Below, in pieces: positions 24,022 to 64,000 of a DNA stretch of 64,000 nt. Positions within the stretch are counted from its first letter, which is position 1. The number at the start of each line of letters is the position of its first letter. Both the position numbers and the translations under genes were made by a program. Origin of the DNA: Balanoglossus misakiensis. Its lineage: Eukaryota > Hemichordata. The stretch lies in NCBI GenBank assembly GCA_040954595.2, contig CM082579.2, positions 7,192,001-7,256,000 on the forward strand. Direction: 5' to 3'. The notes beneath the pieces were generated by a model. It saw only the letters and a list, made by a program, of their open reading frames with translations. It did not search any database and was not told the origin of the DNA.

Positions 24022-25470
24022 TAGCAACAACTGTAACTAAATACACACTGTACACGAAAACAAATCTTTTGGCTAAAAATCATACAGATATTTTGCAGAT
24101 ATCTTGATTGATTTCATTAATGTGGATGAAGGTATATTTTGTGTTAATTATGGGTTAATTTAACACAAGTAACTGTACAAGATAACATCATCACATTTCA
24201 TTTTAGTCAGAAGTATTACATAATTTGTTTTCCCACCCACTCAGAAAATATTAGTGACTTTTTTTTCCATTGTGTGCTGCATTATGATGTTTTAATAACA
24301 GAACCTAGACTTTGTCTTCTTCATAAATAAATTATGCAGTCAGCTTTTCAAAGCACTGCACATTCGTTACTGAACAGTTTTAGGAGTCATTGTTTTTATA
24401 CATAAAAAAATATATTGTTTTCTAGTACAAAAAAAAATATTGAAAACCACTATTTGCCAGCTCAGATATAGCTGGGCAATGCTTGTAAAAAATAGTAGTG
24501 ATGTAACCATTTTCATGTGACATCGTCATAGATACCAAACCTTTAAGTGACAAAAACTTTTCTTTTAGTATACATTGTTGATACTTGGCTAGTGTATATA
24601 GAATTGAATATTAAAAAAAAGGATTTCTTGTTTGTGACCTTATGGTTTTCTTCTTACTGAATGTTCATCTACCTCAGTGGCAGTATGCTTTTGAAAATGT
24701 CATTGAGAGAGTGACATAGTGTGAAAAGGACCACCACTTTCTCTTCATTCTCTGCCAATTACAAAACATAACTATGTCACTGAAAAAAAAATAGAATTTC
24801 CTTTCAGTCTTGGCATATATTTTGAGGTCAAATATTTTGAATGGGTGTGATTGCTATATTGAGTGTTTAATCCGTCTAATGCAATTCACACAAGAATGAA
24901 TGTATGTATTTATGACACTGCCAAACATCCTAGAGCTTTCTTCAAAATGTGTACATCTCATTCATATTTCAAATGTATTTACAAAGGCATTTAAGCCATC
25001 AAAATGCTGTTAGCAACTGTCTGGCCTTAACGGTTGGTCTTAAAATGATTCATAAACAGAAATAGCTGTCCCTGGTATGAATCTTTGATTGAAGATGCCA
25101 ATTTATGTTGTTTTTCTTTAAATTGGCAAATGCAGAATATAAGTTGTGGCCTTATGTACATAGGACAGCAAATTTCCACAGTTTATATAATTTCAGTTAT
25201 AGTTTTAGTAAATGAGAAATACTCAAATGTTTAATTGTAGTCTAATTTTGGCAATGAGAAATACTAAAATCCAATGTTAGGAGAGTGTTCCCGAGCAGAT
25301 GTGGACCGCTTTCTTTTGATAAATTTGAACTTCTTGTATCGGGAATTCTTTCTGAGTGATCTTTGCATAACAGAAATCTGTATGATATTTCTTTGCTATC
25401 AGTAGATTTTGTTCTATAGTTTTTCACCTGCGTTTTGAGGTCTGATAAATAAAATCCAACATAAGATTAA
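24022..25470 (+). terminator. MGA 3' UTR region with candidate poly(A) signals
   Basis: AT-rich sequence after the MGA stop, without open frames of note. AATAAA hexamers at 24326-24331 (about 305 bases past the stop) and 25448-25453 would give short and long 3' UTRs. Several A-runs and T-runs occur. The real cleavage site cannot be chosen from sequence alone. Confidence 0.45.
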
Positions 25471-26800
25471 CTGCTCTATTGTTATCATTTCTGTACAGTA
25501 GAAGACCAACAAACTGGAACAGCTTTGGGAAAAGTTTGTTCTGGTTGATTCATTTGGAGCGCCCTCAGTAGGTGACTAGTGCGATCAAGTCGTCATCTCG
25601 CATCCATCATGTCCTACACTTGACGGACTTGTGTAACGAAGTCGACTTTTTTGTTTGGAAAACCGAAAAGTACTGTACCCCTGTTAGTTTTCACGGTGTA
25701 CAACTTCAAAGTTGTGTAAAAAGTTCTGTTTTCATCGGCAGGAGAGTGGGTTTCGCTCGAAAATATACAGCATTTGAAGAAAGGCCAGGAGGCAATTTGT
25801 TGTAAATGAAAAAGGAAGCTCGTGACCATACACTTCCCTAACGTTTTTTCTAAGTGGGGTAAAAGGTGTGAACGTTTTTGTTATTGTTGACTTGTTATCA
25901 CCTGTAAAGACCAAGAAGAGGGGAATACTAGTACATGTATTTTGAACGGAAAAAGTATAAATTTCTCAAATTCAAGTTACGGGGGCGTCCGAGGAGCTCC
26001 TCTAAACTTTGCAGCTACTTTTTTACCTTTACTATGTTACGTACCTTCTTGTTCCGTCCGAAATTCCTTGTTGATCTGTTGGTGATGATTGCCTAAGATT
26101 ACAACCCATAAACGTATTTTGCATTTTCGGCTCTAGTTTGAAACCAAAAGCAACTTTAATTTGGCTGATCTCGTTTAGATTGTATTGCTCTTCATTGCGT
26201 GGGCTTTAAAAGGCTTTAGGCCTACATCTTCAATTGATTAATTTTAATCGCCGCCACCATACCCGTCCCGGTAAAATAATGTGGAAAAAAAGTAATACTT
26301 ACTATGCCCGGACGATGTTTTATTTTATTACCTCCATCAAACGGACAGATGACTCAGTAGGCCTATATAGCCTAAGACAGCTGTGTTTGACATCAAAATT
26401 TAAAAGTTAAAAACGAGTTTTTCGTTTAGGCCCAGGCAATACAAGCTGTCGGAATCCATCGTTTCCACCAACTTAGTTCTAGGCACTGACAATTTTGCAA
26501 AACTTGATTTATTGAATTATGTAAAGGTAGCAGGGACCTCCATGATGTAATATTCTGATACACTGGTTGCCCACGCAACGTAAATACAGTACACTTTGGC
26601 CTAACACAACAAGACTTCGGTTCCTGCGGCTGAGTCCCGAAGTGAATATGATTTTACATTCGATTTGCATTTTATATCTTACTTCTATGCTTATGTCAAA
26701 ATAGCGACTGTATAACCTGGGAAGACCATATTTGCCTACAATAATAACACATTGTTCGTTCCATCATAATTATGTAAATAACCGTGTCCTCAGCCGAACC
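25471..26800. other. Spacer between MGA and DCLK, nothing recognised
   Basis: Mixed-composition spacer with no open frame that resembles a protein, no repeat structure and no RNA gene that I can see. It probably includes distal regulatory sequence of the DCLK gene. Confidence 0.4.
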
Positions 26801-27719
26801 GACGTAAAATGACTCATGGTCGCGGCTTCTTCGATTATTTTCCTGTTGCCGCCGGCAGTGCCGTCGACTGTCTAAACAGTGCTGCTTATTTAACATCACG
26901 AATAATTACAGGACATGAAATTCAGGACAAAGTAGGATAATCGGCACGTTCAAAAATACCGAAAGTGTAAACTACAAACTCAAAAAACGAAGGATGAATA
27001 AAATCCAAGCACGGTGATGTTACTCGGTGCACCTGACGCCTAGCTGGACGCCCACTTCAATCGAATGGTTTGTCCCAGTGACTACAGCGTGCACCAAAAC
27101 GAGGCAATCTTTAACTGGGCAGACACATCGAGCAGCAGAGAGACAGTGACCTAGTGGTGTATTGTCTGGCGCTGCCTTGGCCGACGAGTTTTTTGCGGCT
27201 GCCACCTGAGATGAGTTTCTGAGAAAATCGCACCGGTTCCGTCGTGTGGTTGAAGACTGTGTTCCTGTGTCCGTCGCTTTATCGCCATCGCACCGAGAGT
27301 CGTATTCTAGCCGGGTGGTTTGAACCTTTATCATCAGAGTGAGTAATACAGTAGCGTTTGTCTTTTCCGTTGTTCGAATGCACTTGCACTTTTCCTTCGC
27401 ATCCCATCCATCCCACATGAAACATACATATATGGATGTCTGTCAAATTCAAATTTATCGGTTTTTTTGTTAACCTCAGAAATAATGTAGTTTTTTTCTG
27501 TTTGCCCATTTTGTGCAACGAATGACGGATATTGGAGTACAAAATTATCTGGATTAATTTTTAAATATACATAATATTGATCGGAACTAATTAATTATTT
27601 CTTTTTTGCTCCAAGGTGCCTGAGAAAATTTAGCATCCCCATCTTCGCTCCAGCACATTGCCCCTAAAACCCTGTACAATTTACATTCAAAAATCCCAGT
27701 TGTGGACAAATTTGCAGGC
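26801..27719 (+). promoter_or_regulatory. Probable DCLK promoter and spliced 5' UTR
   Basis: The stretch 26820-27340 is richer in G+C and CpG than its surroundings. A strong donor (AGA|GTGAGTAAT, GT at 27339-27340) and a downstream acceptor (GCTCCAAG|GTGCC, AG at 27614-27615) fit a non-coding first exon spliced to the exon that contains the DCLK start at 27720. The transcription start is not visible. This is inferred from splice signals and composition. Confidence 0.4.
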
Positions 27720-63627
<35,908 letters not shown>

Positions 63628-64000
63628 ACGAAAACTTACAGAAAAAACAACAATCAAGTCATGGCCTTATGAATATTCATGTTATATGTAACCATAGTTA
63701 CAGAATAGATTAGATATCATGGTATAGAGTACTTGTAGATTATTCAGATTATTAGCTGATGAAGCAAAATTTAAAAAAGTCAGCATGTAGTTGATTAGAT
63801 CAGAAAAAAAATAACATTTTCGAAAACAAAACAACTTTATGAAACAATGTTCGTAAAACTGTGCAAGAGAAGTACTTTGTGGCGATGTGCAATTTCAAAA
63901 TAGATCATTTAATATATATCTCCTATATCGACCTATATATTGTATTTTGGAGGCCTTTCCAGTTTTTCCTTTACCTTTTATTTTACATTTTGAATTCAAT
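63628..64000 (+). other. Start of DCLK 3' UTR
   Basis: AT-rich non-coding sequence after the stop. No AATAAA hexamer is found before the window ends, so the transcript probably extends further. Confidence 0.6.

Noticed and set aside
27702-27719. Six-codon extension of DCLK starting at GTG
   Set aside because: GTG is not a usual start in animal nuclear genes and the ATG at 27720 follows directly in frame.

Overview
The window is animal nuclear DNA. Its three genes have many introns with standard GT-AG junctions, the introns and spacers are long and AT-rich, there are poly-G/poly-C runs and microsatellites, and there is no bacterial gene organisation. The protein families and their exon structure suggest a marine invertebrate, perhaps a deuterostome such as a hemichordate, echinoderm or amphioxus. 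That placement is an inference and the species is not identified.

All three genes lie on the + strand. (1) 3073-6354: a NEIL3-type DNA glycosylase with nine coding exons and about 547 residues. It has the N-terminal Met-Val start, the Fpg/Nei fold with its zinc finger, a RanBP2-type zinc finger and two C-terminal GRF zinc fingers. (2) 12425-24021: an orthologue of MGA (MAX gene-associated protein), about 3567 residues in three coding exons. The first coding exon is about 9 kb with no intron. The protein keeps several MGA-specific conserved blocks and a C-terminal bHLH-zipper, but no T-box is visible in the window. The intron inside the bHLH uses a GC donor. (3) 27720-63627: a doublecortin-like kinase (DCLK), 15 coding exons and about 711 residues, with two doublecortin domains, a Ser/Pro-rich linker and a complete CaMK-type kinase domain. 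Its intron 1 is 17 kb and its intron 6 is 9 kb.

The spacers hold no further gene I can support. 1-2900 is AT-rich with nothing recognisable. 6355-8500 contains the NEIL3 3' region and a degenerate repeat block. 8540-8890 looks like the promoter and a non-coding first exon for MGA, with three CACGTG E-boxes. 24022-27615 contains the MGA 3' region and then the DCLK 5' region. DCLK intron 1 holds an 803-bp inverted-repeat element flanked by TAA duplications (PIF/Harbinger-like MITE) and a 145-bp near-perfect palindrome beside a CpG-rich block. A smaller fold-back lies at 11.65 kb.

The three genes do not form a pathway: one is a DNA repair enzyme, one a chromatin/transcription factor and one a microtubule-associated kinase. 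I found no defence system, CRISPR array, rRNA or tRNA. The most interesting points are the T-box-less single-exon MGA with its GC-AG intron and SUMO-interaction-like motifs, the E-box cluster in front of it, and the two structured mobile-element-like sequences in DCLK intron 1.
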